DNA of 64,000 nucleotides. Origin: an uncultured Paracoccaceae bacterium (GTDB taxonomy: Bacteria > Pseudomonadota > Alphaproteobacteria > Rhodobacterales > Rhodobacteraceae). The notes beneath the pieces are model-generated. The model did no database searches and was not told the origin of the DNA. It saw only the letters and a list, made by a program, of their open reading frames with translations. Within the stretch, counting starts at the first letter, position 1. Each line of letters begins with the position of its first letter. Shown in pieces: positions 18,729-30,000 of the stretch. Both the position numbers and the translations under genes were made by a program. Where the stretch lies: positions 62,001-126,000 of the forward strand of contig CAJJAK010000011.1 of NCBI GenBank assembly GCA_905182165.1, given 5' to 3'.

Positions 18729-19764
18729 TTATAAATTTCCCATGACCAAGGCATTATCAACCATCCTGCATGAAAAGCCCCACTCATTGTCGTACCAAGC
18801 CAATATTCTTACGAGGCGATTTCCTACGACTTTGGTTTGGTCCGGCGCAAAGCTTGCGGAATGTGGATCATGATTGAAATCTATAGAGACTTTTGCGTCA
18901 GGATCATAAGCAATTATACCCTTCATATCTCCATTAGCCGCTTTTTCCATCAAACTATTTATTTCTTCAGCTGTAGTATCTCGGCTTGAAGTGAAAGTTA
19001 GGTCTACTGCGGAAACATTTGGGGTAGGTACTCTCAAGGCAGATCCATCGAGCTTTCCACTAAGTTCTGGGAGCACTTCGCCAATTGCTTTTGCTGCTCC
19101 TGTTGACGTTGGTATTATTGATAAAGCTGCCGCACGCGATCTGTAGAGATTTGAATGCCTTCGGTCCAAAGTCGGTTGATCGCCAGTATAGGAATGTATT
19201 GTGGTCATTATGCCATTATCAATTCCTACTGTATCATTTAAAACTTTAGCAATGGGTGCTAAGCAGTTTGTGGTGCAAGATGCATTAGATATAATTGTAT
19301 CTTTTGATGTTATTTCGGAATGGTTCACCCCATAAACTATTGTTTTATCCATATTTTTGCCTGGGCTTGAAATCAATACTTTTCGAGCTCCTTGGTCTAT
19401 ATGAAGTTGCGCACTATCCCGTGATTTAAATTTTCCTGAACACTCTAAAAGAACATCAACTTCTGACCAATCTAGATCAGCTGGATCATAACTGGAAAAA
19501 ACCTTCATCGGTCCTTTTCCGATATCCATAGTATCGCCATCAATCTTTATTTCGTTCTTAAATCTACCATGCACACTGTCATATTTTAATAGATGAGCGT
19601 TTGTTTCAATTGGTCCTGTAGCATTAATTTTAATCACTTGGACATCATCTCTTTGATTTTCAATAATAGAAGCTAACGTCCATTCTACCAATTCTACCCA
19701 TGCCAATTATACCAAGTGTTTTACCTGTAACTGAATTCTTTTGCTGCTGCAGAAAATTGCTCAT
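18729..19764 (-). CDS. gap: Glyceraldehyde-3-phosphate dehydrogenase with abnormal N-terminus
   Basis: NAD-dependent GAPDH. From TLASIIENQRDDVQVIKIN (about 19690) to the stop the sequence is a normal type I enzyme: catalytic Cys in SNASCTTNCLAP, HSYTGDQPTLDRRHSN, SLPTSTGAAKA-like ISIIPTSTGAAKA, and WYDNEWGFS. The start is wrong. In place of VAINGFGRIGRN, the reading from ATG 19764 gives SVTGKTLGIIGMGRIGR, a D-2-hydroxyacid dehydrogenase Rossmann motif, and the frame then breaks at about 19685 to enter the GAPDH frame. The two families share the GRIGR nucleotide stretch, the likely joining point. tkt ends only 15 bp upstream. See findings. Confidence 0.85.
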
Positions 19765-19778
19765 ATACAGTTTGTTAT

Positions 19779-21806
19779 TCAATCTTCTATTTTTAAAAGT
19801 GTTCTGACAGCTTTAACGGTAGCTTCAGCCGTAATAGAAAATTCTTCGTAAAGTCTTTCTGCAGGTGCTGACGATCCAAAATCTGTCATACCTATGAAAA
19901 ATGATTTTTTGTCAGAACCTCTTTCGCCAGATAGCCAACGATCCCAACCCATTCTCGATCCAGCTTCTATAGCTACTCTTACTGGACCTGCTGGTAATAT
20001 TTTCCTTCTATATTTTTCAGACTGTTTTTCAAACAGTTCCCAGCAGGGCATTGAGATCACTCTAGTGCCGATACCGTCACTCTCTAATATATCTTTTGCT
20101 TTTTGAGCGATTTGGACTTCAGACCCAGTAGCAATTAAAATAGCGCGGCGTTTTGCAACCGCTTCAGATAAGATATAAGCACCAAAAGAGGTCAAGTTTT
20201 TATTGGTGTGCTTCCTTCTTACTGTTGGTAAGCTTTGACGGGTTAGAGATAAGATAGAAGGTGTTGATTTAGTTGTTAAAGCTAACTCCCAACTCTCTGC
20301 AGTTTCTATGGTATCTGCTGGTCGAAAAACATTAGTGTTTGGGGTCGCTCTACTGATAGCTAAATGCTCCACTGGTTGGTGTGTGGGTCCATCTTCTCCT
20401 AAGCCGATACTGTCATGTGTCATGACATATACAACTGGAACTTTCATTAAAGCTGAGAGCCTCATAGAAGGTCTAGCATAATCAGTGAAACACATGAATG
20501 TGCCAGAGTAGGGACGCAAACCACCATGATTGGCCATGCCGTTCATTGCTGCAGCCATTCCATGCTCTCTGATCCCATAATAAATGTACCTTCCACCTCG
20601 ATTTTCGGGTGAAAATACTCCCAGATCATCAGTTTTTGTATTATTAGATCCAGTTAAATCTGCCGAACCACCTACAGTTTCATTCATAATTGGATTAACA
20701 ATTTTTAAGACTAATTCTGAAGATTTTCGAGTGGCAATTGAGGGTTTGTTTTCAGAAACATCCTTTTTTAAATCTCTTAATTTTTTTTGTAAAGATTTTG
20801 GAAGATTTCCATTAAAAGCTCGATTAAATTCATCTTGTTTTTTAATCGATAATTGCTTGAAAGTATTTGACCAATTCGTAAATTCACGATTCCCTTTATT
20901 GCCAATTTTCTCCCAAGCTGATTTTATATCATTTGGAATCTCAAATGCTGGATACTTCCAACCATAAGTTTTTTTTGCATTTGTAATTAGATCATTATCA
21001 GTTAATGCACCGTGCCCTTTTGAAGTATCTTGGGCAGAAGTTCCTAAAGCTATATTAGTTTTACATGAAATCATACATGGTTTTTGTGATTTCTTAGCCG
21101 CAGCTATAGCCTGATTAATTTCTATTGGATTATGACCGTCTATTTCGTAAATGTCCCATCCACTTGATCTAAATCTCATTGCTTGATCTGTTTTATCCGA
21201 CATCTCAACAGTGCCGTCGATTGTAATATTATTATTATCCCATAGCACGATTAATTTTGATAACTCTTGTTTGCCAGCTAATGAAATAGCTTCTTGGCTT
21301 ATGCCCTCCATAAGGCAGCCATCTCCTACTAATACGTAAGTATAATGGTCAATGATTTTCTTTCCATATTTAGCTCTAAGAATCTCTTCTGCTATAGCAA
21401 AGCCAACAGCTGAAGCCAGTCCTTGACCCAGAGGGCCAGTAGTTGTTTCAATACCTTTGGCATGTCCAAACTCAGGATGACCAGCGGTTCTAGCATTCCA
21501 TTGTCTAAAATTCTTTATTTCTTCTAATGTTAAGTCTTCGTACCCAGTTAAATATAACAAAGAGTAAAGAAGCATTGATCCATGACCAGCAGATAAAATA
21601 AATCTATCCCGATCTGGCCAATCAGGATTTTTTGCGTCAAATTTAAGATGCTTTTCAAATAAAACTGTTGCAACATCCGCCATCCCAATAGGAGCTCCAG
21701 AATGGCCAGAGTTTGCTTTTGCTACAGCGTCTAATGTTAAGGTTCGTATAGCACAGGCTTTATTCCAATGTTCTGAATGGTCCCGGCGAAGTTTGCTAAT
21801 ATCCAT
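19779..21806 (-). CDS. tkt: Transketolase
   Basis: Thiamine-diphosphate enzyme of the pentose phosphate pathway, 675 aa, intact. [17 protein letters not shown] near residue 33, the TPP motif [13 protein letters not shown] with distal [10 protein letters not shown] (about residues 155-190), HGAL in the middle, and the pyrimidine-domain signature [17 protein letters not shown] with SADL before it. The C-terminal domain is present ([10 protein letters not shown]). First gene of the tkt-gap-pgk-fbaB block; its ATG 21806 is divergent from the DUF4164-zapA pair, with 190 bp between. Confidence 0.95.
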   Translation of the reverse strand: MDISKLRRDHSEHWNKACAIRTLTLDAVAKANSGHSGAPIGMADVATVLFEKHLKFDAKNPDWPDRDRFILSAGHGSMLLYSLLYLTGYEDLTLEEIKNFRQWNARTAGHPEFGHAKGIETTTGPLGQGLASAVGFAIAEEILRAKYGKKIIDHYTYVLVGDGCLMEGISQEAISLAGKQELSKLIVLWDNNNITIDGTVEMSDKTDQAMRFRSSGWDIYEIDGHNPIEINQAIAAAKKSQKPCMISCKTNIALGTSAQDTSKGHGALTDNDLITNAKKTYGWKYPAFEIPNDIKSAWEKIGNKGNREFTNWSNTFKQLSIKKQDEFNRAFNGNLPKSLQKKLRDLKKDVSENKPSIATRKSSELVLKIVNPIMNETVGGSADLTGSNNTKTDDLGVFSPENRGGRYIYYGIREHGMAAAMNGMANHGGLRPYSGTFMCFTDYARPSMRLSALMKVPVVYVMTHDSIGLGEDGPTHQPVEHLAISRATPNTNVFRPADTIETAESWELALTTKSTPSILSLTRQSLPTVRRKHTNKNLTSFGAYILSEAVAKRRAILIATGSEVQIAQKAKDILESDGIGTRVISMPCWELFEKQSEKYRRKILPAGPVRVAIEAGSRMGWDRWLSGERGSDKKSFFIGMTDFGSSAPAERLYEEFSITAEATVKAVRTLLKIED

Positions 21807-21838
21807 GTTCCCCCCAAAGAAACAAGTTGAGTCTATGA

Positions 21839-21917
21839 TGTGTTAACATCTAGATGGCATAGGGTATAGTAGATCAAATCAAAAAATGTAAAGAATCTTA
21901 GTTTTTTTTGTGTTAAC
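21839..21917. promoter_or_regulatory. Direct repeat TGTGTTAAC in the divergent tkt / zapA promoter region
   Basis: TGTGTTAAC occurs twice in the same orientation, at 21839-21847 and 21909-21917, 70 bp apart (near seven helical turns) in the intergenic region between tkt and DUF4164-zapA. The first copy contains the palindrome TGTTAACA. Spacing and place suit a pair of operators serving both directions. TTAAC also resembles half of a CtrA site, but no second half at the CtrA spacing is present. Confidence 0.3.
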
Positions 21918-21998
21918 TTTTCCATTTTATTGTTTTGCACGCTAGCATAGGGATAAATTTCGATTCGCTAGGTAATAAAATAGATGGGTGAAAAAATA

Positions 21999-22407
21999 AT
22001 GGATGATATTTTAGACTTTGAAATAAGAATTTCCACTTCAATGGATCGGATATTGAAAGTTCTTGAAAGGGCTGAAGCTTCCCCTTTATCTAGTAACAAT
22101 CAATCTGATGAACTCTCGCATTTAGAAAAACTAATTGCCCAACTTGAATATGAAAAAACAGAAATGGCTACAGAATTAAAATCTACTTTGGAAAAGGTAA
22201 CATCTGTAGATGAAAATATTAAGAATCTTTCGGGCTCAATGGATAATGAAAGGCTGGAACATATTAATCAAATCGATAAAAAATCAAAAACTTAATTTAG
22301 AAATTGAATCTTTGAAAAGTTCTCGTCAAAGCCAAGTTGACGAAATGAATTCAATACTAGCTGATCTGGAGCCATTACTAAAAAATGCAGGAGAGACAAA
22401 TGCCTAA
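21999..22407 (+). CDS. DUF4164-type coiled-coil protein, frameshifted
   Basis: Small, almost fully helical cytoplasmic protein of about 135 aa typical of the gene next to zapA in Alphaproteobacteria (DUF4164). MDDILDFEIRISTSMDRIL starts it; the rest is a long coiled coil (SHLEKLIAQLEYEKTEMATEL, KLNLEIESLKSSRQSQVDEM) with a final LADLEPLLKNA. One frame break lies near 22280. ATG 21999 is preceded by GGTG; ATG 21984 is also possible. The TAA (22405-22407) overlaps the zapA start by 8 bp, so translation is probably coupled. Function unknown; linkage suggests Z-ring assembly, by inference only. Confidence 0.75.
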
Positions 22408-22777
22408 TATTATTATTACTGTTGGTGGCCGACAATTTGAAGTAGCTTGTCAAGATGGTGAAGAAAGCTTTTTGAAAGCAGCGGCAGAAGTCTTAGATGG
22501 CGAAGCACAATTATTGACAGATCAAGTTGGTAGATTGTCGGAGAGCAGAATGCTGTTGATGGCAGGATTAATGTTAGCGGACAAAACAGTTGTATTGGAA
22601 GAAGCAGCAGGTTCGTCGAAAAGACAATTGGAGGACGCTCGAACTGCGGCAAGAGTTGCAGCTTCCACTCCCCCAGAACGTGTAGAAGTGGCTGTAATAC
22701 CAGCAAAAATTATTGATACATTTGCAGAATTAGCAGCTAGGGCTGAGGCGTTGGCCGACAAAGCGGAAAAAAATTAA
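22400..22777 (+). CDS. zapA: Cell division protein ZapA
   Basis: Z-ring-associated protein that crosslinks FtsZ filaments. 125 aa from ATG 22400 (MPNIIITVGGRQFEVACQDGE), with GCAGGAGAG upstream. The N-terminal ZapA domain (VGGRQF, EESFLKAAAEVLDGEAQ, LSESRMLLMAGLMLAD) is followed by an alanine-rich helical tail longer than in E. coli. Intact. It overlaps the DUF4164 gene and converges on grxD, with 35 bp between the stops and no clear terminator there. Confidence 0.9.
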   Translation: MPNIIITVGGRQFEVACQDGEESFLKAAAEVLDGEAQLLTDQVGRLSESRMLLMAGLMLADKTVVLEEAAGSSKRQLEDARTAARVAASTPPERVEVAVIPAKIIDTFAELAARAEALADKAEKN

Positions 22778-22812
22778 AGATACATAAAAGATTAGCTGAC
22801 TAGGATTAAAAC

Positions 22813-23178
22813 CTATTCAGAGTTGGATTCTCGAATTTTAGACGAAGCGTCTTTATCATAAGTCACCTCTTTGTCATCAAACAGAGTATCTAACTCACCA
22901 GACATTGTCATTTCAGTTACTATATCGCAGCCACCAACAAACTCACCTTTAACATAGAGTTGCGGAATAGTAGGCCAATCAGAAAAGTCCTTAATTTCTT
23001 GACGAACTGCCTGATCTTCTAACACATTTACATCTTTAAATTCCACTCCCATGTAATTTAGAACACCGGCTATTCTTGAAGAGAAGCCGCATTGTGGCAT
23101 GGAAGAAGTGCCTTTCATAAAAAGCACCACGTCATTTTCTGAGATATGTGATTGAATTTGAGTTGTTGCATCGGACAT
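22813..23178 (-). CDS. grxD: Monothiol glutaredoxin GrxD (CGFS type)
   Basis: Monothiol glutaredoxin that carries and hands over [2Fe-2S] clusters, usually with BolA. 121 aa, intact; active site PQCGFSSR (about residues 28-35), cis-proline region [20 protein letters not shown]. The C-terminus has an acidic extension after LDTLFDDKE that is longer than usual by about 12 residues. It lies 113 bp downstream of bolA on the same strand: the two proteins form the classic Grx4-BolA heterodimer, and purL-bolA-grxD is a common alphaproteobacterial order. Confidence 0.95.
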   Translation of the reverse strand: MSDATTQIQSHISENDVVLFMKGTSSMPQCGFSSRIAGVLNYMGVEFKDVNVLEDQAVRQEIKDFSDWPTIPQLYVKGEFVGGCDIVTEMTMSGELDTLFDDKEVTYDKDASSKIRESNSE

Positions 23179-23291
23179 TTTTTTATCCCTAAGAATTAGT
23201 ATAATTTTGGGTTCTAATTTAAATATTTCTATATTTCTATATATCTAATATATTCTATTTTTGGTTACAAGTCTTTTAACTTTGTAAAATT

Positions 23292-23546
23292 TTAGAGATA
23301 GTTCGTGATTGGAACTTTGGTGGTTAAAGCAAGAGCGTGCAATTCACCATTTGCTCCATCCATTTTACCTTTCAGGGCAGAGTAAACTGCGCGTTGTTGA
23401 TTTACTCTATTTTGTCCGCGAAAGCTTTCATCAATTACCTCAGCTGCATAATGATTTCCATCTCCTGCCAAGTCGGTAATTGTTACCTCTGCATCGGGAA
23501 AGCTTAATTTAATTAATGTTTGAATTTCTGTTGCTGTCATTGCCAC
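23292..23546 (-). CDS. bolA: BolA family protein
   Basis: Small KH-like fold protein that pairs with monothiol glutaredoxin in iron-sulfur cluster handling. 84 aa, intact: DAEVTITDLAGDGNHYAAEV, SFRGQNRVNQQRAVYSAL and a terminal ELHALALTTKVP. The conserved His in HALAL is the usual cluster or metal ligand. Start is GTG 23546 with AAGGA eight bases upstream, or ATG 23540. It follows purL by 51 bp and precedes grxD, consistent with a shared role with the glutaredoxin. Confidence 0.92.
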   Translation of the reverse strand: MAMTATEIQTLIKLSFPDAEVTITDLAGDGNHYAAEVIDESFRGQNRVNQQRAVYSALKGKMDGANGELHALALTTKVPITNYL

Positions 23547-23597
23547 TTGATATATCCTTTATTCATAACTGAGTTAGTGATCTTATAATTTATTTGA

Positions 23598-25751
23598 TCA
23601 CATAAGGGCTTGCTCTAAACTATTTAAGTGCGTGGATCTTAATTCATCGCACTCTATCGAGTATTTACCAAATTTTATTAAGCTGCCTGCAAAGCTTCCT
23701 ATTATTCTAGCGTCTACATTAGCTAATTTTGCCTTATTACACAACATCATTGCTTCAGTTGTAGCCATTGAAAGCAAGTACCTTCCTTGTTCTTCTCCAA
23801 AATACCAAGGTATTTCTTGGTCTTCAATACTAACGCCAAGGTTTGCTTCTAGAGCCATTTTAAAAGCGCCCAAGGCTACTCCTCCATGCCCTAGATCCTT
23901 ACAGGCATTAATCAAATCAAGATTGTTTAATACAAAATTTCCATTAATTTTCTCTTTCTTAAGGTCTGTAAATGGTGGCTTTCCCACGGTTTCCTGATAC
24001 ATTTCATTCATTAATGCTGATTGATCAAGATGTTTACCTGGTCCACCTATTAATACAAGAATGTCACTTGAATGGGCAGGGCCTTCTATCATCTTTCCAA
24101 GGTCATTTATTAAACCAACAGCACCAATGGTAGGAGTTGGTAAAATTGGCTCTCCATCTGTCTCGTTATATAATGAAACATTCCCAGATACGATAGGCAT
24201 GTCCAAGGCTTTCACAGCTACTCCGATACCTTTGATTGCACCAACAAATTGGCCCATAATTTCTGGTTTTTCAGGATTCCCAAAATTCAAGTTATCTGTT
24301 GTGGCTAATGGGATGGAACCTACAGATATCAGATTTCTATATGCTTCTGCAACGGCTTGCTTTCCACCTTCAAAAGGATCTGCCTTGCAATACCTAGGAT
24401 TTACGTGGGCTGTAAAAGCCAATGCTTTTGTAGTTCCATGAACCCTTACAACTGCAGCATCTGAACCTGGTCTAACAAGCGTGTCTGCCATTACTTGACT
24501 ATCATATTGTTCGTAAACCCACTGTTTTGCAGCATAATTGGGACTAGTAATTAATTTTTTAAGGCCGTCGATTGGATCAATTTGTGGAACGTCGCTTAAG
24601 TCTACCTTAGTAACTGTTTCCACCCATGGCCTGTCATACTCAGGTGCAGTCCCAGATAGGGCTTTCAATGGAAGGTCAGCTTTGAGTTCCCCGTCCATAA
24701 AAATAATAAACCGATCTTCAGAAATAGTTTTGCCAACTATCGAAAAGTCCAAGTCCCATTTTTCAAAAACAGCTTTAGCTACTTTCTCAAGTTTTGGATT
24801 CAATACCATCAACATACGTTCTTGAGATTCTGATAACATCATTTCATACGCTGTCATGTTAAGCTCTCTGGTAGGAACTTTTTCTAAGTCAAGCTGTATG
24901 CCTAGGTTTCCTTTGTCTCCCATTTCCACCGCTGAACAAGTCAAGCCAGCCGCACCCATGTCTTGAATGGAAATTACAGCACCAGTTGCCATAAGTTCTA
25001 AGGTTGCTTCCATCAGCCTTTTTTCTGTAAACGGATCACCCACCTGAACAGTTGGGCGTTTTTCTTCTATGGTCTCATCAAATTCTGCACTGGCCATTGT
25101 GGCACCACCGACACCATCTCGACCAGTTTTTGCGCCCAAATACACGACAGGCATTCCGATACCAGATGCTGCTGAGTAAAATATTTTATCAGTTTCTACT
25201 AAACCTGCAGCAAAGGCATTAACCAGACAATTGCCATTGTACGACTTATCGAATCTTAATTCGCCACCAATGTTCGGCACCCCAAAGCTGTTTCCATATC
25301 CACCAATACCAGCAACCACACCTGAAACTAAAGATTTCGTTTTTGGGTGAGAGATCTCCCCAAAAGAAAGTGAGTTCATCGCTGCAATTGGCCTTGCTCC
25401 CATTGTGAAAACGTCACGTAAGATTCCACCCATACCGGTTGCTGCGCCTTGGTATGGTTCAATATAGGATGGATGATTATGGCTTTCCATTTTAAAAACA
25501 ACTGCTTGGCCATCGCCAATGTCAACTATTCCAGCATTTTCACCTGGTCCACAAATTACGTTTTTTCCAGTAGTGGGAAGAGTTCTAAGCCATTTTTTGG
25601 ATGATTTATACGAACAATGCTCATTCCACATTGCTGAAAATATTCCTAGTTCAGTTATAGTGGGTTCCTTCAAATTTAAGATAAGTTGATATTCGCTCTT
25701 ATTGAGTCCATGTTTAGCTATTAATTCGTCAGAGATGGCGGGATCACCCAT
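23598..25751 (-). CDS. purL: Phosphoribosylformylglycinamidine synthase II PurL
   Basis: Purine biosynthesis: makes FGAM from FGAR, ATP and ammonia supplied by PurQ (with PurS). 717 aa, intact, the small-PurL type lacking a glutaminase domain. Signatures: [17 protein letters not shown] (catalytic His), [41 protein letters not shown], and the second half [11 protein letters not shown] and [12 protein letters not shown]. It is one of the long genes with no break. First gene of purL-bolA-grxD; purQ and purS are not in the window. Confidence 0.96.
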   Translation of the reverse strand: MGDPAISDELIAKHGLNKSEYQLILNLKEPTITELGIFSAMWNEHCSYKSSKKWLRTLPTTGKNVICGPGENAGIVDIGDGQAVVFKMESHNHPSYIEPYQGAATGMGGILRDVFTMGARPIAAMNSLSFGEISHPKTKSLVSGVVAGIGGYGNSFGVPNIGGELRFDKSYNGNCLVNAFAAGLVETDKIFYSAASGIGMPVVYLGAKTGRDGVGGATMASAEFDETIEEKRPTVQVGDPFTEKRLMEATLELMATGAVISIQDMGAAGLTCSAVEMGDKGNLGIQLDLEKVPTRELNMTAYEMMLSESQERMLMVLNPKLEKVAKAVFEKWDLDFSIVGKTISEDRFIIFMDGELKADLPLKALSGTAPEYDRPWVETVTKVDLSDVPQIDPIDGLKKLITSPNYAAKQWVYEQYDSQVMADTLVRPGSDAAVVRVHGTTKALAFTAHVNPRYCKADPFEGGKQAVAEAYRNLISVGSIPLATTDNLNFGNPEKPEIMGQFVGAIKGIGVAVKALDMPIVSGNVSLYNETDGEPILPTPTIGAVGLINDLGKMIEGPAHSSDILVLIGGPGKHLDQSALMNEMYQETVGKPPFTDLKKEKINGNFVLNNLDLINACKDLGHGGVALGAFKMALEANLGVSIEDQEIPWYFGEEQGRYLLSMATTEAMMLCNKAKLANVDARIIGSFAGSLIKFGKYSIECDELRSTHLNSLEQALM

Positions 25752-25846
25752 ATTTAAATTTCCGTTTTTGATTTTATAAACTTAATTATAATTATAGTGT
25801 TGAGTAAGATTAATTTAATTGGTAGTTATATTTTATAAATTAAATT

Positions 25847-25880
25847 AAAAAAAAGGCCGAGCAGTGCTCGGCCAAGTTTA
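25847..25880 (-). terminator. Rho-independent terminator
   Basis: GGCCGAGCA at 25855-25863 pairs with TGCTCGGCC at 25865-25873, a perfect G+C-rich stem; on the minus strand it is followed at once by eight T (25854-25847). It ends minus-strand transcription from the LysR gene before purL. The plus-strand direction has only AAGTTTA after it, so it is not clearly bidirectional. Confidence 0.8.
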
Positions 25881-25964
25881 ATAGGGAGGTAAATTTGAAG
25901 ACAACTTGTCTTTCTCCTATTGAATATTTTTTTTTGAAAAGATTTTCAACAGATTTGATTGCAT

Positions 25965-25993
25965 ATTCGGTATGCAAAAATTGCATACCGAAT
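25965..25993. repeat. Perfect 13-bp inverted repeat at the end of the LysR gene
   Basis: ATTCGGTATGCAA (25965-25977), a 3-base AAA loop, then TTGCATACCGAAT (25981-25993). The right arm ends on the last base of the LysR stop codon. It has no long T tract, so it may be a 3' mRNA stability hairpin, upstream of the true terminator at 25847. A smaller AGACAACTTGTCT hairpin lies between the two (25898-25910). Confidence 0.7.
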
Positions 25994-26887
25994 TATTTCT
26001 TTTGTCTTTTTCTAAAAGCTACTACTTCATCCACAACAAAGTCTCGAAAAGCTGTAACTCTTTTTGAGTGTCGTAGCTCCTCTGGATACGCTAAGTAAAC
26101 TGGAACTTCACTAGATTTTATTTCTGGTAACACACGCTTAATATTTGAAAAATCATCTTCAACATAATCTGGCAAAACCCCAATGCCAAGATTGTGAATA
26201 ACACTTTGTAACACCCCAAAATAGTTATTTACGGTGAGGTGACTTTCATGTTCTGATGCAAAAAGTTTTCGAGTTAATTCTAATCCAGCGTTAGTTTGTG
26301 GAGTGTCCATATTTTGGCTAATGATTCTATGGTGTGCCAATTCATTTAAATTCTGTGGCGTTCCGTTTTTTTGTAAGTAATCATTTGAGCCAAATAATCG
26401 CATTGTCACTGACATTAACCTTCGTCTAACCAAATCTGCTTGGCTTGGTTCTTTCATCCTAATCGCCACATCAGCTTGTCTCATGGGTAAATCTAAAACT
26501 CTTTCCTCCAACATGAGATCAATTTTTAAGTTTGGATAAATTTCATATAACCTTGACAGTCTTGGAGCGAGCCATAGCGTTCCAAATGCGGTTGTGGTTG
26601 TTACTTTTAATTCACCAAAACACTTCATCTTCGCTATCCCTAATTCTTGCTGAAGCTGCTTCAATCTCTTTACTTATTACAGCAGTTGTATCTAGTAATA
26701 ACTCTCCCTGTTCAGTTAATATTAATCCTCGAGCGTGGCGGTGAAATAATATGGTATCAAGGCTTTCTTCTAACGCGGTTATTTGCCTGCTAACCGCCGA
26801 TTGGCTTAAATGAAGTACTTCTCCAGCACGAGTCAAGCTGCCTGCTTCTGCTACTGCAAAGAATACGCGTAGTTTATCCCAATCCAT
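25993..26887 (-). CDS. LysR-family transcriptional regulator, frameshifted
   Basis: DNA-binding regulator of about 298 aa. N-terminal winged helix-turn-helix MDWDKLRVFFAVAEAGSLTR, with recognition helix LSQSAVSRQITALEE and the run FHRHARGLILTEQG; C-terminal effector-binding domain GELKVTTTTAFGTLWLAPRL through GVLPDYVEDD. A one-base error near 26628 splits linker and effector domain. The MDWDKLRVF subgroup is common in Alphaproteobacteria. It is divergent from the indolepyruvate oxidoreductase gene, with a 144-bp, very AT-rich gap, so it may control that gene; no effector can be named. Its 3' end has two strong hairpins. Confidence 0.88.
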
Positions 26888-27031
26888 TATTTGTTTAAAT
26901 CAACTATAACTCTTCTGAAATCTAAAGTGCATATAATATTTTTATTTTATACTATTTAGTATTTTTTTTTATTTTATTCAATTATATTAAGTTTATTAAA
27001 TATATTAATATGTACTTTGGGTGATTATTTT

Positions 27032-30000
27032 ATGGAATTGAATGATGTTTCTCTAAAAGATAAATATAATTTGGATAAAAACCAGATTTTATTAAATGGA
27101 ACGCAAGCGCTCGTAAGATTAATGCTCATGCAAAAAGAACGTGACAAGTCTAATGGGCAAAATACGGCTGGGTTGGTTACAGGTTACAGAGGATCTCCGA
27201 TGGGATCTGTCGACTTTCAAATGCAAATTGCTGAAAAAGAACTTTCTGATAGTGATATAATATTTCAACTTGGACTAAATGAAGATTTAGCTGCAACTGC
27301 ACTATGGGGTGCTCAACAGTCCGAATTAAGAGGAGAGGGCACGTTTGATGGTGTTTTTGGATTATGGTATGGAAAAGGTCCTGGGGTAGATCGTTCAGGG
27401 GATGTGATGCGGCATGCAAATATGTCTGGGACTTCAAAATTAGGTGGTGTCTTAATGGCTATGGGCGATGATCACACTGGAGAAAGCTCAACTACCTTAC
27501 ATCAATCAGATTTTGCGCTGATAGACGCCATGATGCCAATTCTATCCCCTGCTGGGGTACAGGAAATTTTGGATTTTGGTCTTCTTGGTATTGCTATGTC
27601 TAGATTTGCGGGTGTTTGGGTGGGGTTAAAATGTATTAAAGATACTATTGAGGTAACTTCGGTCGTTGATGCTGACCCCAAAAGATTGAATATCTCTTAT
27701 CCAGAGTTGGAAGAGCCAGAAGGTGGCTTGAATATTAGATTAGTTGATCTCCCCGTTACACAAGAAGAAAGATTGCATAATTTTAAAAAACTAGCTGCAG
27801 AAAAATTTGCTCGAAAAAATGGCCTTGATAGACATATTCATGGTAAATCAAATGCCAAGATAGGCTTTGTAGCGGCGGGGAAAAATTGGCTAGATTTGGC
27901 ACATGCAAAGATGTGTTAAGTTTGCTAGCGCATTAGATAGATTGGGTGTGAAAACTGGATAAGATTGGAATGGTTTGGCCACTTGACGTTGATAGCTTTG
28001 AGGAGTGGGCTGAAGGACTTGATTTAATTATTGTCGTAGAAGAGAAGCGTAAAATTCTCGAACCTCAAATAAAAGAAGTATTATTTAATAAAGTTAAAAG
28101 ATGTCGAGTTCTTGGCCATAAGGATGCTGAAGGTAAGGTTCTCTTTCCTACGCAGTACGCGATTGAACCAATTATGATTGCACAAAATTTAGGAAAAATT
28201 CTATGTGATGAAGGCAAAGTGACAGATAAAATTTCTTCTGCATTGAAAGTCTTAGATGAGGCATCTAAATCTGATAATGCTCCTGAGTTGGCAACTAGAA
28301 CGCCCTATTTTTGTTCTGGATGCCCACATAATACATCCACAAAAATTCCTGAAGGATCTCGAGCATATGCAGGGATAGGGTGTCATTATATGGTGCAATG
28401 GATGGATAGGGACACGTTAGGCTATACTCATATGGGGGGAGAAGGCGCTAATTGGATTGGTGAGGCACCGTTTTCAAACCGTGCTCATGTGTTTCAGAAT
28501 TTAGGAGATGGTACGTACAACCATTCTGGTATCCAAGCTATTAGAGCAGCAATTTCTGCGGAAACGACAATAACTTATAAGGTTTTATTTAATGACGCTG
28601 TGGCAATGACGGGCGGACAAGGGAATGACGGAGGATTGGACGCATATAAGATTGTAAATGAGTTAAGTGCCATAGGTGTGAAAAATTTAGCTGTGGTTTA
28701 TGATGAAAAAGAAGAAATAAACTTTAAATTATTTCCCAATCCAACTTAGAAGTTGATGAAAGAAATGAATTATTAAATATAGAAAATAAATATAAAAATC
28801 TAAGTGGTGTTTCTGCAATTGTTTATGTTCAAACATGTGCGGCAGAAAAAAGAAGAAGAAGAAAAAGGGGGTTATTCCCTGATCCTGACAAAAGAGTATT
28901 TATTAATTCAGATGTTTGCGAAGGGTGTGGCGATTGTGGGGTGCAATCAAACTGTGTGGCCATTGTTCCAATTGATACCGAATTTGGTAAAAAAAGGGCT
29001 ATTGATCAATCCTCTTGTAACAAAGACTTCTCTTGTATCAAAGGTTTTTGCCCATCATTTATTACTCTTAAAGGCGCAAAATTAAAAAAAGAAAGTATAG
29101 GTAACTTGATCATACCAAGGTTACCTGATCCTCATTTACCTAACAATACATGGCACCTATAACATTATCATTACCGGTGTAGGGGGTACTGGAGTTGTTA
29201 CAATTGGTGCTGTTCTGGCTATGGCAGCACAGATCGATGGCAAGGGTGCAGGCATGATGGAAATGGCTGGATTGGCTCAAAAGGGTGGTGCTGTGCATAT
29301 TCATTGCCGATTGGGACTCAAACCAGAAGATATAAGCGCTATTCGTGTAGCGACTTCGGAAGCTGATGCCATTATCGGAGGAGATTTGGTTACCACTGCA
29401 GGGTCTAGAACCCTAAGTTTGATGCAAAATGGAAGAACTAAAGCGGTTGTTAATGGGCACGAAACCATTACTGGTGAATTTACCCGCGATGCTGATTTTT
29501 CAATCCCATCTGATCAATTATTGTTAGCGATTGAGGCTAAGATAGGAAATAATAATGTTAAGTTTCATAATTTTTCTGAGTTAAGTAAAAAAATGCTAGG
29601 TGATAGCATTTATGCTAATATCATGATTTTAGGAGCCGCTTGGCAAAACGGAATGGTTCCTTTGACTAAGGCTGCTGTTAATAGAGCTATTGAGCTAAAT
29701 GGCACTAATGTGGCAAATAATATAAAAGCGTTTGAGTTGGGGCGGTGGGTTATTAGTGATCCAGAAATAGCAATGAAACTAAATGTTGATCAGAAAACAA
29801 CCTTGCCAGTATCTATAAAGGAGAGGATTGATCTTTTCTGTAATCATATTGAACTTTATCAGAATAAGGATTTAGCTCGTAAGTTTAAAAATTCTATAAC
29901 TGAAATTATCGATGAGGATATTAAAGAAATATGTTTAGTTTCTTATCATAAGTTGTTGACTTATAAAGATGAATATGAGGTAGCAAGATTGCATTCTAGC

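Noticed and set aside
16501..21806. Calvin-cycle (cbb) operon
   Set aside because: The aldolase, kinase, dehydrogenase and transketolase are the glycolytic set; no RuBisCO, phosphoribulokinase or CbbR is present.
25895..26098. A small plus-strand gene after GGGAGGT with TTG start
   Set aside because: It lies between hairpins and then runs antisense through the end of the LysR gene; the peptide shows no family features.
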